Source: Allopusillimonas ginsengisoli (GTDB lineage: Bacteria; Pseudomonadota; Gammaproteobacteria; Burkholderiales; Burkholderiaceae_B). From it: a stretch of DNA of 64,000 bases. The stretch covers positions 930,001-994,000 of the forward strand of contig NZ_SDQE01000001.1 of the NCBI RefSeq assembly GCF_004153455.1, read 5' to 3'. The translations under genes and the position numbers were made by a program. Within the stretch, counting starts at the first letter, position 1. Every line of letters begins with the position of its first letter. This document shows, piece by piece, positions 17,936-27,243 of this stretch. Below the pieces are notes generated by a model. It worked only from the letters and a program-made list of their open reading frames with translations. It was not told the DNA's origin and ran no database searches.

Positions 17936-18784
17936 GTGCGGCTACGCATATTGTCTGACCTGCATTTAGGCCAGGCCGGGCTGGCGCTGCCCCCGGCACA
18001 GGCAGACGTTGTGGTGCTGGCCGGGGACATCAGCCGCCCACAAGCGGCGGTCGACTGGGCGCTTTCATCCTTCGACATACCGGTGCTCTATGTGCCCGGC
18101 AATCACGAGTTCTACGGCAATGCGATCGGCCGCACGCTGGATGCGCTGCGGCGCCTCACCGAAGGCACGCATGTCCATCTGCTGGATAACAACGAGATCA
18201 CGCTGCATGGTGTGCGGTTCCTGGGCAGCACCCTATGGAGCAATTTTGACCTGCAGGGCCCGACGGAACGCGAGCTGGCCATCCATCAGGCCCAGGCGCT
18301 GATCCGCGATTTCAGCCGCATCGAGTCCGATGTCACGCCTGGCACACCATTCTCGCCTGCCGATATGGAAGCGCTCTTCGCCCGCAACCTGGCCTGGCTC
18401 AGCCAACAGCTCGAAGAAGGCCCCTCAGCGAACGACATGCCCACGGTCGTCATTACCCATCACGCCCCCTCTAAGCGCAGTATTCACCCGCGCTTTGCAG
18501 GATCGCCGATCAATGCCTGTTTTGTGTCAGACTGCGAACCCCTGATGGGCAGTGAACGCGCGGCCCTGTGGATACACGGGCACACACACGACAGTTTCGA
18601 TTACAACGTAAAAGGAACCCGCGTGATCTGCAATCCCAGGGGCTACATACGTGATGGCGTGCTGGAAAATGCCCGGTTCAACCCCGTCTTGACGGTAGAT
18701 GTCGCCGCACCGGCGCATCGCAACCCGGCGCCCGAAGCCGCTATGCGGCGCCAGCGAAATGAACGGCCTGGCGACCGCGGATGA
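17936..18784 (+). CDS. Calcineurin-like metallophosphoesterase
   Basis: A 282-residue metallophosphoesterase. The metal-ligand motifs are in order: SDLHLG near residue 7, AGDIS, PGNHEFYG, THHAPS and HGHTHDS. The target is unknown; the family includes phosphodiesterases for nucleotides, proteins and lipids. The GTG at 17936 begins with RLRILSDLHLG, a typical family start. An ATG at 17870 would add 22 residues, but it sits on the -10 element of the divergent tRNA-Lys promoter and adds no conserved sequence. Neither start has a strong ribosome-binding site. No signal peptide, so cytoplasmic. The C-terminal 30 residues are basic and not conserved. Confidence 0.85.
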   Translation: MRLRILSDLHLGQAGLALPPAQADVVVLAGDISRPQAAVDWALSSFDIPVLYVPGNHEFYGNAIGRTLDALRRLTEGTHVHLLDNNEITLHGVRFLGSTLWSNFDLQGPTERELAIHQAQALIRDFSRIESDVTPGTPFSPADMEALFARNLAWLSQQLEEGPSANDMPTVVITHHAPSKRSIHPRFAGSPINACFVSDCEPLMGSERAALWIHGHTHDSFDYNVKGTRVICNPRGYIRDGVLENARFNPVLTVDVAAPAHRNPAPEAAMRRQRNERPGDRG

Positions 18785-18894
18785 CTGTCGCCCCAAGGGT
18801 GGCCATCCGTCAGACAAAAATATCCATCGCCTGACGCATGGCCAATATTCAGCGGCCGCCCATCGCAGGGCGGTCAACGGCCAGCGACAACGGG

Positions 18895-21156
18895 CTAGCG
18901 TGCGCGTGAAATCCGGACTTCTGCCCCGCGGCGCTTGACCTCCAGGCCTTCGGAGGGCAGGATCCGCAGCCCTTCAAGGCCCTTAATGTAGCTGGAGCCC
19001 TGCATTTGCATGACACGAATCTTGTTACGCATCACCACCGGGCTGTTCTCGGGCATACCGAACATCCAGACCTCGTCGAGGATGCGGGCCGAATTGAACT
19101 CGCCAGCATGCTGCGCGTTAGGCCCCAGGCAAAGCATATGCCCCTCGCGGCCAAAGAGCGGCAGCGTGTCCAGGCCAGCTTCGACGGTCCAGGTTGTTCC
19201 GCCTTCGTAGCGCCAACCGGTGTTCAGATCCCACCAGGCATCGCCCTTGGGCAGATAGACCTTGACCTGCTTGCCTGGCTGCAGAACGGGCGCCACGAGC
19301 AAGGCAGGGCCCAGCAGATACTGGGTGTCCCAGGCCTGAGCGACGGGATCTCCGGGGAAGGCCAGCGCCATGGAGCGCTGGACAGGCAGCCCAGAGCGCA
19401 CCGCATCTTCGATGATCCCCAGAACATAAGGCACCAGGCGGTAGCGCCACTGCAGCCAGTGGCGGACGAGCTCCTGAGTGCTTGCATCGAAGGCCGAGGG
19501 CAGCAATTGCGGTGAAGCCTGGAAGCTGAAATTGGCCGAGAATACGCACATGGCCAGCCAGCGGATATAAAGCTCTGGCGTCATGTCCCCCACGGGGTGC
19601 AGGGCCGAGCCCAAGGTATGCGTTTGCACAGAAATGCCGCTGTCACCCAGCGAGAGCGAGGTGCGCAGCGTATGTTCGAGCGCTTCCCAGTTGTTGCCGG
19701 TACGGGGGCCACTTTGCCAGGCAAAACGTTGCGCCGACGGGAAAAGATCCCGGCTGCAGATCACACCCTCTTGGGGCGTCTTGTGGCCAGCGACCGCCTC
19801 GAACAGTGCGCGGCGGGCCAGCAGCGGATAGATGGTGCGCAGCACCGCGCCGCTTTCCCCGCCACGCGCGGTAATCCCGTCGGGTATATCAAACTGCGCA
19901 TTGCACACGGGCGCTGTCAGCCCTTCATCCACGCACTGGCGTTGACGCTCTGCCCATAATTTGTAGACGTCCTTGTTGGTGAGATCCAGCAGGCCGAAGC
20001 GCCGCCCGCCTGTAACTTCGTTGCCGTCAAATATGTGGGCATCACCATTGTCGTTGATCAGCAGCCAGCCCCTGTCCTCCCATTCTGAGAACAGCTCGGT
20101 ATCGGCAGGCACGCCCGGATAGGTTGACACGGCCAGCTGCAGATTGCTGGCCTCGCATCGGCTGACAAGGTCGCGCACGTCTGGCACCCGGGATGGCTCC
20201 CACTCGAACGCGGGCTTGTCTGCCAGAAACCCAAATGGCGCAGGCGGCGCCAGATTGACAACATCCAGGCCCCACTGCTGTTCACGGAAGGACTGGGCCA
20301 CCTGCAGGATGTCCTGGGTAGACTGCCCCGGCGCCTGATCCAGCCACACCCCCATGGGCGCCAGACCCGGCTGGCCCGCGCGGCCGGTGAGCGCGGTGTA
20401 CTGATTGAGGATCTCGGCCGGCTCGCCCACGAAAAGAAACATATCCAGCACGGCATCGTGCAGCGTGACCTGATAGAGATCGGCATCTGCGTGGCCCAGA
20501 TCATGTTCAACGCGAGCCAGGGTGTTGAAGTACAGCCCCCAGCCCTTGGTGCTCCAGACCAGTGGCAGCACGCGGCATGCAGGGTCGTCTGAGACCAGGC
20601 GTACGCCGCGTCGGTCGAGGTCGCCGCCGGATTCCCCGGCGCCGTGCAGGGCGTCATCGCCGTCCAGTTCTGCACAGAAGTGCCAAACCGGCGCGTCGCC
20701 GTCCAGGGCACACGCCAGGGTAGCGTCGTCGCTGGTCGAAAAAAGCAGTTCATCCCCGCGCGATACAGAGAATCGGAAGGGGTCGCAAAAGATTTCGAGC
20801 AGTACATCACCCTGCTCCAGCCGCCACCCCTGGCCCGGCGCGCCAGGGTCGGAGCTGAGGGAGAGCTCGCCGACCGCCTCCTGGCGGGCCAGCAGCATCT
20901 CTGCCTGAGCACGTGCCCGTTGGCTGGGTTTTTCGGGATGCAAGGCACCTGGTCGACCGCAACGCAGGCGGTAGACACCGGGAGCATGAGTTTCAACCTC
21001 AAGTTGCAGCCCCATTTCAGACAGGGAGAACTCGGCGCGCGTCGATTTGGACGTTACAAAGTCCAGCGAAACAAGTTGCGTCACGTGAGCAAGATCAGAC
21101 TTGGGCGGCACAGCGCAATCCTTAGGGGCTAACGCCCAAAAACGTTCAAAAGTCAT
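18895..21156 (-). CDS. Glycoside hydrolase family 31-like protein with altered active site
   Basis: A 753-residue YicI-like GH31 protein (alpha-glucosidase/alpha-xylosidase fold). The N-terminal beta domain, a catalytic barrel (GVWLDQAPGQST to about residue 590) and C-terminal sheets (DTQYLLGPALLVAPVL) are recognisable. Active enzymes carry a nucleophile Asp in a K-T-D-F-G-E-like context and an acid/base Asp in W-G-G-D or W-x-G-D-N. Here the first reads CNAQFDIP (Asp near 423, context lost), the second reads WQSGPRTGNNW (no Asp after Trp480), and the usual H-D-I-G-G is THTLGS. This may be a pseudoenzyme or use a different mechanism. No signal peptide is seen. The ATG at 21156 was chosen; the ribosome-binding site is weak. 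It follows mnmC on the same strand after 72 bases. Confidence 0.8.
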   Translation of the reverse strand: MTFERFWALAPKDCAVPPKSDLAHVTQLVSLDFVTSKSTRAEFSLSEMGLQLEVETHAPGVYRLRCGRPGALHPEKPSQRARAQAEMLLARQEAVGELSLSSDPGAPGQGWRLEQGDVLLEIFCDPFRFSVSRGDELLFSTSDDATLACALDGDAPVWHFCAELDGDDALHGAGESGGDLDRRGVRLVSDDPACRVLPLVWSTKGWGLYFNTLARVEHDLGHADADLYQVTLHDAVLDMFLFVGEPAEILNQYTALTGRAGQPGLAPMGVWLDQAPGQSTQDILQVAQSFREQQWGLDVVNLAPPAPFGFLADKPAFEWEPSRVPDVRDLVSRCEASNLQLAVSTYPGVPADTELFSEWEDRGWLLINDNGDAHIFDGNEVTGGRRFGLLDLTNKDVYKLWAERQRQCVDEGLTAPVCNAQFDIPDGITARGGESGAVLRTIYPLLARRALFEAVAGHKTPQEGVICSRDLFPSAQRFAWQSGPRTGNNWEALEHTLRTSLSLGDSGISVQTHTLGSALHPVGDMTPELYIRWLAMCVFSANFSFQASPQLLPSAFDASTQELVRHWLQWRYRLVPYVLGIIEDAVRSGLPVQRSMALAFPGDPVAQAWDTQYLLGPALLVAPVLQPGKQVKVYLPKGDAWWDLNTGWRYEGGTTWTVEAGLDTLPLFGREGHMLCLGPNAQHAGEFNSARILDEVWMFGMPENSPVVMRNKIRVMQMQGSSYIKGLEGLRILPSEGLEVKRRGAEVRISRAR

Positions 21157-21204
21157 TATTTTGACGGATTTGAGCCACAAAATAAAATCGCGCTAGTTTT
21201 TCGG

Positions 21205-21225
21205 CTTTTTCAGAAAGTGAAAAAG
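21205..21225 (-). other. A/T-rich hairpin between mnmC and the GH31 gene
   Basis: A perfect 8-bp inverted repeat CTTTTTCA/TGAAAAAG with a 5-base loop lies 3 bases after the mnmC stop. No U-tract follows, so it could weaken rather than stop read-through into the GH31 gene. Confidence 0.4.
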
Positions 21226-21228
21226 CGA

Positions 21229-23106
21229 TCAACGGGCAGCGATTTTTGCTAGCAATTCCCGTTCCAGGGGAAGAGGTTCGCGATTCAGCGTGGCACCAAT
21301 CACATCACCCGCCAGGCCAGACCAGCTCAGCCCTCGGGAACCGTAAGCACAGGCCAGCCACAGCCCGGTACGCCCGCCAACGGGGCCGATCAGCGGCAGC
21401 CTGTCGTTCACTGCCGCACGCCAACCTGCCCAACCTCCCTGGGTCGGCACATCGGCCAGCGCACCCACCGGCATGCCCAGCAAGGCCTCCAGCTTATCGC
21501 ATATTTGGCGACGGCCCGATTCTGTTACATCGGCCCCCTTATCATCCAGCACATAAGTGCTTCCTGCAAGCTGGCGGCCTTCCAGAGCGGGCAAGATGTA
21601 ACCTGCGCCGGCCAGAATAGTGCGGGAATTCGGCACATCGCCCTCGCAATAATAGCTAACCTGGCCAGCCATGCCGTATATACCGCGCAGACCCGGCAGG
21701 TCCGGCATGGCTGGCATGCCCGAAACCGAACCCATCAGTTGGGCTGCATGACGAGCGTTGGCCAGCACGACCTGCGGCGCCTGACCCAGCACACACCCAT
21801 TTTCGTCCATGGCGGCCCACTGACCATGTTCATCACGCCGCAAGGCTGCGATGGTCGCCGCATGGCACTGCACCCCCGGTCGTCCCAGCAACGCCTCGAG
21901 CAACGGGGCCAGTCGCACACATTGGCCGTGAGGAAAAAACAAGCCCCCCTTGCGCAGCGGCAAACCTGCCTGCCGTGACGCCTGGTCGGCGTCGAGCCAG
22001 CGCACCCAGGTTTCAGGAAACCGCAAAAACGCCAGCGCTTCACGCCGAGCTCGCGCATCATCCTCATCCAGGGCCAAGTCCAGGGTACCGCAGGACAGCA
22101 GTGGCTGACCGGGCAGGCTCCCCCAGCGCTGCAGGGCGCGCAGCACGCCCGCACGACTCAAACGGGCCCGTATGTCGTCGTCCCGGCTGATGACCGGCGA
22201 CAGCGCGGCGGCATGATGACCACGATGGCTGGCCGCCAATCCAAGTTCAAAGACGGGATCGAAGACATGGGCCTCGTGCCCCCGCAAGGCCAGCGAATGG
22301 GCCACGCCTGCCCCGGCAAGCCCTCCCCCAACAATCAATACCGGTTGCGGCGCGGCCACCCCCGGCGGCTCACGCCGCCGCCCCAGCTCGGGCCTGAGCC
22401 GCGCGATGGTGATTTCGCGTTTTCCGTTAAAGCCCGGCGCCTTTTGAACCAGAAAGCCGGCGTCACGCAAATCGCGACGCATCTGCCCGACACAGCACCA
22501 TGTTGCGACGGTCGCGTCTTTCGCGGCCAAGCGCGTCAATTGCCCAAACACCGCAGGCGTCCACATGTCCGGGTTGACCCGCGGGGCAAAGCCGTCGAGA
22601 AAAAAGGCGTCAACCTGTGCCTGCACCTGGCGCAGCACGCGGGAAACCGGCCCGAAAGCCAGTGTCAGCGTGAGCGCCCCACCCTCAAACTCCAGCCTGT
22701 GCATGCCCGGCAACAGCGGTGGCCAGGCATCCACCAACGCCAGCGCGAGTTGCCGCATCGCGCCGTCGTGCTGCCGCAACAACAACCGGTGCAGGTCCTC
22801 GCGCTCGAAAGGGTGCGCCTCGATCGACACCATGTGGAGCCGGGCGGGCCGGTTGGCGTCGCTGCGCCATGCCTGCCACAGCGCCAGAAAATTGTTGCCC
22901 AGGCCAAACCCCGTCTCGCAAACAGTAAACGACGCAAGGCCACGCCAGCGTTCGTGCAGACGGTTGCCGCCGATGAAGATATTGCGCGCCTGCTGTATTG
23001 CACCCGCCTGCGGATGATAGATATCCCCATAATGACGGCTCATTGGAATGCCATGCGCATCCAGGGCGGGTTCTGCGGGGACAAGAGGTTCGTAATTGCA
23101 AGACAT
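21229..23106 (-). CDS. mnmC: Bifunctional tRNA modification enzyme MnmC
   Basis: A 625-residue two-domain enzyme for the last steps of 5-methylaminomethyl-2-thiouridine synthesis at tRNA wobble position 34. The N-terminal methyltransferase (MnmD, to about 240) shows CETGFGLGNNFLALWQ and DAFFLDGFAPRVNPDMW. The C-terminal FAD-dependent oxidoreductase (from about 255) shows VLIVGGGLAGAGVA and ends with GLWLACAYGSRGLSW. The order and length match E. coli MnmC. The ATG at 23106 is preferred over a TTG five codons upstream. It is divergent from suhB. tRNA-Lys(UUU), a natural substrate of this pathway, is encoded about 3.4 kb away, probably by chance. Confidence 0.93.
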   Translation of the reverse strand: MSCNYEPLVPAEPALDAHGIPMSRHYGDIYHPQAGAIQQARNIFIGGNRLHERWRGLASFTVCETGFGLGNNFLALWQAWRSDANRPARLHMVSIEAHPFEREDLHRLLLRQHDGAMRQLALALVDAWPPLLPGMHRLEFEGGALTLTLAFGPVSRVLRQVQAQVDAFFLDGFAPRVNPDMWTPAVFGQLTRLAAKDATVATWCCVGQMRRDLRDAGFLVQKAPGFNGKREITIARLRPELGRRREPPGVAAPQPVLIVGGGLAGAGVAHSLALRGHEAHVFDPVFELGLAASHRGHHAAALSPVISRDDDIRARLSRAGVLRALQRWGSLPGQPLLSCGTLDLALDEDDARARREALAFLRFPETWVRWLDADQASRQAGLPLRKGGLFFPHGQCVRLAPLLEALLGRPGVQCHAATIAALRRDEHGQWAAMDENGCVLGQAPQVVLANARHAAQLMGSVSGMPAMPDLPGLRGIYGMAGQVSYYCEGDVPNSRTILAGAGYILPALEGRQLAGSTYVLDDKGADVTESGRRQICDKLEALLGMPVGALADVPTQGGWAGWRAAVNDRLPLIGPVGGRTGLWLACAYGSRGLSWSGLAGDVIGATLNREPLPLERELLAKIAAR

Positions 23107-23203
23107 GGCTCGGTAACGCAAATTGAAAAACCATCACGTACAATGCACGTGAACGAGCGCAATGCTCAGAGCCCGCAAGCTCATGGAGGGGCCTTTACCA
23201 GTT

Positions 23204-24052
23204 ATGCAATCAACCCGTCTTCCACTCAGCGACTGCCTGGACGCAGCCGTCACCGCTGCCCACGCCGCTGCCGCTATTTTACAAGCCTACTCCCGTAACC
23301 GGGCCGAGCTGGTCATAGACACCAAGACCCGCAACGACTTGGTCTCGCAGGCGGATCGCGAATCCGAAGAAGCCGTCATCAACATCCTGCGTGAACGCAC
23401 GCCAGACTACGGCATTGTCGCCGAAGAAAGCGGCGGCCAAACGTCGGGGGCGGCTTCCTGGTATATCGACCCGCTCGACGGCACCACCAACTTTCTGCAT
23501 GGCATACCCCAGTATGCGGTTTCCATCGCGCTTATTGCCCATGCCGGCAGCATCGTCGATGGCGACACGCCGCTAGAGCGCGACACGCCCGTGATCGGCG
23601 TTGTGTACGACCCGTGCCGCGAAGAACTGTTCACCGCCATGTACGGCGTCGGGGCGTGGCTCAACGAGCGCCGTATCAATGTATCATCCGCCCCGAACCT
23701 GGCCGAATCGGTAATCGGCACCGGCTTCCCCTTCCGCGATTTTTCCTTTGCGGATCAGTACATGCCAACCCTGAATCATGCCATCAGCAATACGCGGGGC
23801 GTGCGCCGGCTGGGCGCGGCTGCGCTCGATCTGGCCTGGGTTGCCTGTGGCCGCTACGACGGCTACTGGGAAATGGGCCTGGCCCCCTGGGACGTAGCGG
23901 CAGGCACGGTCATTGTCCGCGAGGCTGGCGGCATCTGCGAAGATATCCATCATCGCGATCCCTGGCCCATCAAGGGGTATGTCTATGCCGGCAACCCACA
24001 AACCGCCCCGGCCCTCGACGCAATGATTCAGCCGCACCTGAAGAAAGACTAG
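23204..24052 (+). CDS. suhB: Inositol-1-monophosphatase family protein SuhB
   Basis: A 282-residue Mg-dependent phosphatase. The metal site is visible as EES, DPLDGTTNFLHG and the C-terminal WDVAAGTVIVREAGG. In E. coli SuhB also acts in rRNA transcription antitermination with NusA. A short loop between the second and third metal regions (around DGDTPLERDTPV) looks longer than usual. The ATG at 23204 has GGAGGGG about 12 bases upstream; ATGs at 23162 and 23183 are possible but the latter would include the ribosome-binding site in the gene. It shares a roughly 100-base divergent region with mnmC. Confidence 0.9.
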   Translation: MQSTRLPLSDCLDAAVTAAHAAAAILQAYSRNRAELVIDTKTRNDLVSQADRESEEAVINILRERTPDYGIVAEESGGQTSGAASWYIDPLDGTTNFLHGIPQYAVSIALIAHAGSIVDGDTPLERDTPVIGVVYDPCREELFTAMYGVGAWLNERRINVSSAPNLAESVIGTGFPFRDFSFADQYMPTLNHAISNTRGVRRLGAAALDLAWVACGRYDGYWEMGLAPWDVAAGTVIVREAGGICEDIHHRDPWPIKGYVYAGNPQTAPALDAMIQPHLKKD

Positions 24053-24109
24053 AATACGGAGAAGCATTCGCACGCGATATTTCCTGAACCTCTTACAGGA
24101 CACCCGGAT

Positions 24110-25312
24110 ATGAAACTCACAGATGCAATCGTCGGATGGCACTCGGAAATCGCCGACATACGCCGGGATATACACGCCCACCCCGAGCTCGCTTACGAAG
24201 AGAACCGCACGTCCGATCTGGTCGCGCAAAAACTGGAGTCCTGGGGGATTCCCGTGCAAAAGGGGCTGGGCAAGACCGGCGTAGTGGGCACCATACACGG
24301 CACCACGCAGAACGGACCCGCGCTTGGCCTGCGCGCCGACATGGATGCGCTGCCCATGCAGGAACTGAACACCTTTGAACACGCCAGCCGCAACCCGGGC
24401 AAGATGCACGCCTGTGGCCACGACGGCCATACCGCCATGCTTCTGGCGGCGGCCCGCTACCTGGCCGAGCACCGGGACTTCAACGGCACAGTCTATGTCA
24501 TCTTCCAGCCTGCCGAAGAAGGGTTCAAGGGCGCAAAGGCCATGATAGACGACGGCCTGTTCGAACGCTTTCCCATGCAGGCTGTGTTCGGGATGCACAA
24601 TTGGCCTGGCATGCCTGTCGGCAGTTTTGGCGTGAGAGCCGGCCCCATGATGGCATCCAGCAATACCTTCGAAATTCGCCTCGAAGGCAAAGGCGCACAT
24701 GGCGGCATGCCACACTTGGGCACAGATCCGGTCATGGCGGCCGTGCAACTTGCGCAAACCCTGCAAACCATCGTGTCGCGCAATATCAACCCGCTGGATC
24801 CAGCTGTGCTCAGCGTCACCCAGATCCATACCGGCTCTGCCGACAACGTGATTCCCAACGACGCCGTATTGCGGGGCACCGTACGCACGCTGACAGAAGA
24901 AATTCTTGATCTGATCGAGCAACGCATGGCCGAGGCCACCGAGCATACAGCCCAGGCCCTGAACTGCAAGGCCGAGTTCCATTTCGAGCGCAAGTATCCG
25001 CCGACCATCAATCATGAGGCCGAGGCCGCCTTTTGCGCCCAGGTCATGAAAAGCATCGTCGGGAGCGAAAAAGTCCAGGACAATGTGCGGCCGTCCATGG
25101 GCGCCGAAGACTTCGCTTTCATGGTCAAAGCGCTCCCAGGCGCCTACGTCTGGATAGGCAACGGCGACGGCGACCATCGCAGCCTGGGGCATGGCGCAGG
25201 CCCTTGCATGCTGCACAACGGCAGTTACGATTTCAACGATGAGCTCATCCCGCTGGGCGCCACCTATTGGGTGGAGCTCGCCCGACAATGGCTGGCCGCG
25301 CAGGCGGCCTGA
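24110..25312 (+). CDS. M20-family amidohydrolase (hippurate hydrolase-like)
   Basis: A 400-residue metal-dependent amidohydrolase of the M20D group, which removes acyl groups from amino acids or related amides (hippuricase, IAA-amino acid hydrolase type). Visible are RRDIHAHPELAYEE, GLRADMDALPMQE, the metal-site HACGHDGHTAMLL with the characteristic Cys, QPAEEGFKGA, the dimerisation domain around KGAHGGMPH, and SMGAEDFAFM near the C-terminus. No signal peptide. The ribosome-binding site is AGGA, 11 bases before the ATG. A paralog with the same organisation is at 54000-55196. The substrate cannot be assigned. Confidence 0.9.
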   Translation: MKLTDAIVGWHSEIADIRRDIHAHPELAYEENRTSDLVAQKLESWGIPVQKGLGKTGVVGTIHGTTQNGPALGLRADMDALPMQELNTFEHASRNPGKMHACGHDGHTAMLLAAARYLAEHRDFNGTVYVIFQPAEEGFKGAKAMIDDGLFERFPMQAVFGMHNWPGMPVGSFGVRAGPMMASSNTFEIRLEGKGAHGGMPHLGTDPVMAAVQLAQTLQTIVSRNINPLDPAVLSVTQIHTGSADNVIPNDAVLRGTVRTLTEEILDLIEQRMAEATEHTAQALNCKAEFHFERKYPPTINHEAEAAFCAQVMKSIVGSEKVQDNVRPSMGAEDFAFMVKALPGAYVWIGNGDGDHRSLGHGAGPCMLHNGSYDFNDELIPLGATYWVELARQWLAAQAA

Positions 25313-25341
25313 CTCCCTTGGCAACATCCGGAACCACAATT

Positions 25342-25749
25342 TTGGCTAACCAAACTTCCAGCAACATCCTGCCTCCACCTGAACGGCACGCCGTCCTGCG
25401 CGTGATGCCCCAGCCCTCAGATGCCAACATCCATGGCGATGTGTTCGGCGGCTGGATCATGGCGCAGGTCGACATCGCCGGTTCCATCCCCGCCACGCGC
25501 CGCGCGGCAGGCCGCGTGGCAACGGTCGCCGTCAATTCTTTTACCTTCAAGCAACCGGTGTTTGTCGGGGATTTGCTCAGCTTTTATGCCGAGATCATCA
25601 AGGTTGGCACCACGTCAATTACCATCTCGGTCGAGGTCTACGCTGAACGCCAGCGCCTGGAAGTCGAGGTCGTCAAGGTTACCGAGGCTATACTCACCTA
25701 CGTCGCCACCGACGATAAGCGCCAGCGTCGCCCCCTGCCACCCGTATAA
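25342..25749 (+). CDS. Acyl-CoA thioesterase, YciA type (hotdog fold)
   Basis: A 135-residue hotdog-fold thioesterase that hydrolyses acyl-CoA to free acid and CoA. The family core is clear: MPQPSDANIHGDVFGGWIMAQVD at about residues 25-45, including the catalytic Asp, and VAVNSFTFKQPVFVGDLLSF. The start is uncertain; a TTG at 25342 gives the usual length and avoids overlap with the M20 gene, while an ATG at 25288 would overlap it. It is packed between the amidohydrolase and mgtE on the same strand and may share their transcript. Confidence 0.85.
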   Translation: MANQTSSNILPPPERHAVLRVMPQPSDANIHGDVFGGWIMAQVDIAGSIPATRRAAGRVATVAVNSFTFKQPVFVGDLLSFYAEIIKVGTTSITISVEVYAERQRLEVEVVKVTEAILTYVATDDKRQRRPLPPV

Positions 25750-25764
25750 CACCAAGGTTTGCCT

Positions 25765-27243
25765 ATGACGGATCTCCACGCGCAGGAAGAAAGCGTGCCG
25801 ATCAACATCCCGCGTCGCCTCGACCCGGAAGATGCCCAGCTCGCCTTGCAAGAGCTTCAATCCATACTCCGGCGTCAGGAGGTCGTGGAGGGTTTGGCAC
25901 AGCGTCAATACGAGGCAGACGACCGCTCTCACCTGCTTGAGGGCCTGTTGCAGCGCCAGCACGAGGCCGAGATCCAGGCGATTGTCAACAAGCTGCACCC
26001 GGCGGATATTGCCTTTATCCTGGAGTCCCTCCCGGTGCAGGAGCGACAGGCCGTGTGGCAGCTGGTGTCGGCGGAACATGACGCCGACGTGCTGCTCGAA
26101 GTGGATGACTGGGCACGCGAATCCCTCATCAAGTCCATGGACCACCAGGATCTGGTCAACGCCACTGGCACCATGGACGCGGACGAGATCGCCGACCTTG
26201 CCGCCGATCTGCCACCGGATGTCATTGCCGAAGTTCAGAAGGGCCTGACCGACGCCGAGCGCGCCCAACTGATCGAAGCCATGGGCTACCCCGAAGACAC
26301 GGTGGGCGCCATTATGGACTTCGAAATGGTGCGGGTGCGCGAGGACATCTCGCTGGAAGTCGTACTGCGCTATTTGCGCCGCCTGCAGGAGCTGCCCGAC
26401 CATACCGACCAGATCTTCGTTGTAGACCGTCAGGACAAACTACAAGGTATCCTCAGTCTGTCCAAATTACTGGTGCGCGAACCCGAGGTGCTGGTGTCTG
26501 AGGCCATGTCCACCGACTACCTCACGCTCAACCCCCTGGATTCCGATGCAGACGCGGCAGGCGCTTTCGAACGATACGATCTTGTGTCCGCGCCAGTCGT
26601 CGACGATCAGGGGCGATTGATCGGCCGCGTCACCATTGCCGATGTCGTGGATGTGATCCAGGAAGACTCTCAAGAGCAGGCATTGTCGCGGGCCGGTCTG
26701 CAGGAAGAAGACATCTTTGCGCCTGTCATGGATGCCTTGCGCAACCGTGCGCCTTGGTTGTTTGTGAATCTTTGCACAGCATCCACGGCATCATTGGTGG
26801 CATCGCGCTTTGAGAATACCGTCAGTCACATCGTGATTCTGGCGTTTCTGATGTCCATCGTGGCGGGGATAGGCGGCAACTCGGGCAATCAGACCATGAC
26901 AATGATTATCCGCGCGCTGGCGGTTGGGCGTGTTACGGAATCGAATGCGTGGCAACTCGTGCGGCGCGAGCTGACTGTAACGTTTTTTGTGGGCTTGTGC
27001 GGCAGCTTCGTGGCAGCGGGCTTTGCATGGGCGATCTCAGGCTCGCCCGCCATTGCAGGCGTGATGATGGCCGCCATGATCTTCAATATGCTGATCGGCG
27101 CAGGGCTGGGGGTGATGATCCCCATGCTGCGTGAACGCTTTGGCAAGGATCCCGCGGTGGGCTCGTCCGTGCTGCTCACCTTTGCCACGGATTCATTGGG
27201 ATTTTTTATTTTTCTGGGCCTGGCGACAATCTTTCTGCTTTAG
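25765..27243 (+). CDS. mgtE: Magnesium transporter MgtE
   Basis: A 492-residue Mg2+ channel/transporter. It has an N-terminal helical MgtE_N domain (about 30-150), two CBS domains (about 170-295; the second reads DLVSAPVVDDQGRLIGRVTIADV), the plug helix, and five transmembrane segments. The pore signature is present as GGNSGNQTMTMIIRALA. The ATG at 25765 has AAGG upstream. In the family, Mg2+ bound at the N and CBS domains closes the pore. The stop codon TAG is the first element of a 13-bp direct-repeat array. Confidence 0.95.
   Translation: MTDLHAQEESVPINIPRRLDPEDAQLALQELQSILRRQEVVEGLAQRQYEADDRSHLLEGLLQRQHEAEIQAIVNKLHPADIAFILESLPVQERQAVWQLVSAEHDADVLLEVDDWARESLIKSMDHQDLVNATGTMDADEIADLAADLPPDVIAEVQKGLTDAERAQLIEAMGYPEDTVGAIMDFEMVRVREDISLEVVLRYLRRLQELPDHTDQIFVVDRQDKLQGILSLSKLLVREPEVLVSEAMSTDYLTLNPLDSDADAAGAFERYDLVSAPVVDDQGRLIGRVTIADVVDVIQEDSQEQALSRAGLQEEDIFAPVMDALRNRAPWLFVNLCTASTASLVASRFENTVSHIVILAFLMSIVAGIGGNSGNQTMTMIIRALAVGRVTESNAWQLVRRELTVTFFVGLCGSFVAAGFAWAISGSPAIAGVMMAAMIFNMLIGAGLGVMIPMLRERFGKDPAVGSSVLLTFATDSLGFFIFLGLATIFLL

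Noticed and set aside
18785-18894. Small gene between the phosphoesterase and the GH31 gene
   Set aside because: Short frames here have no ribosome-binding site or recognisable sequence; the gap is only 110 bases.
23684-25339. A 551-codon minus-strand frame opposite suhB and the M20 gene
   Set aside because: It crosses two unrelated genes on the other strand, which is typical of a chance frame.
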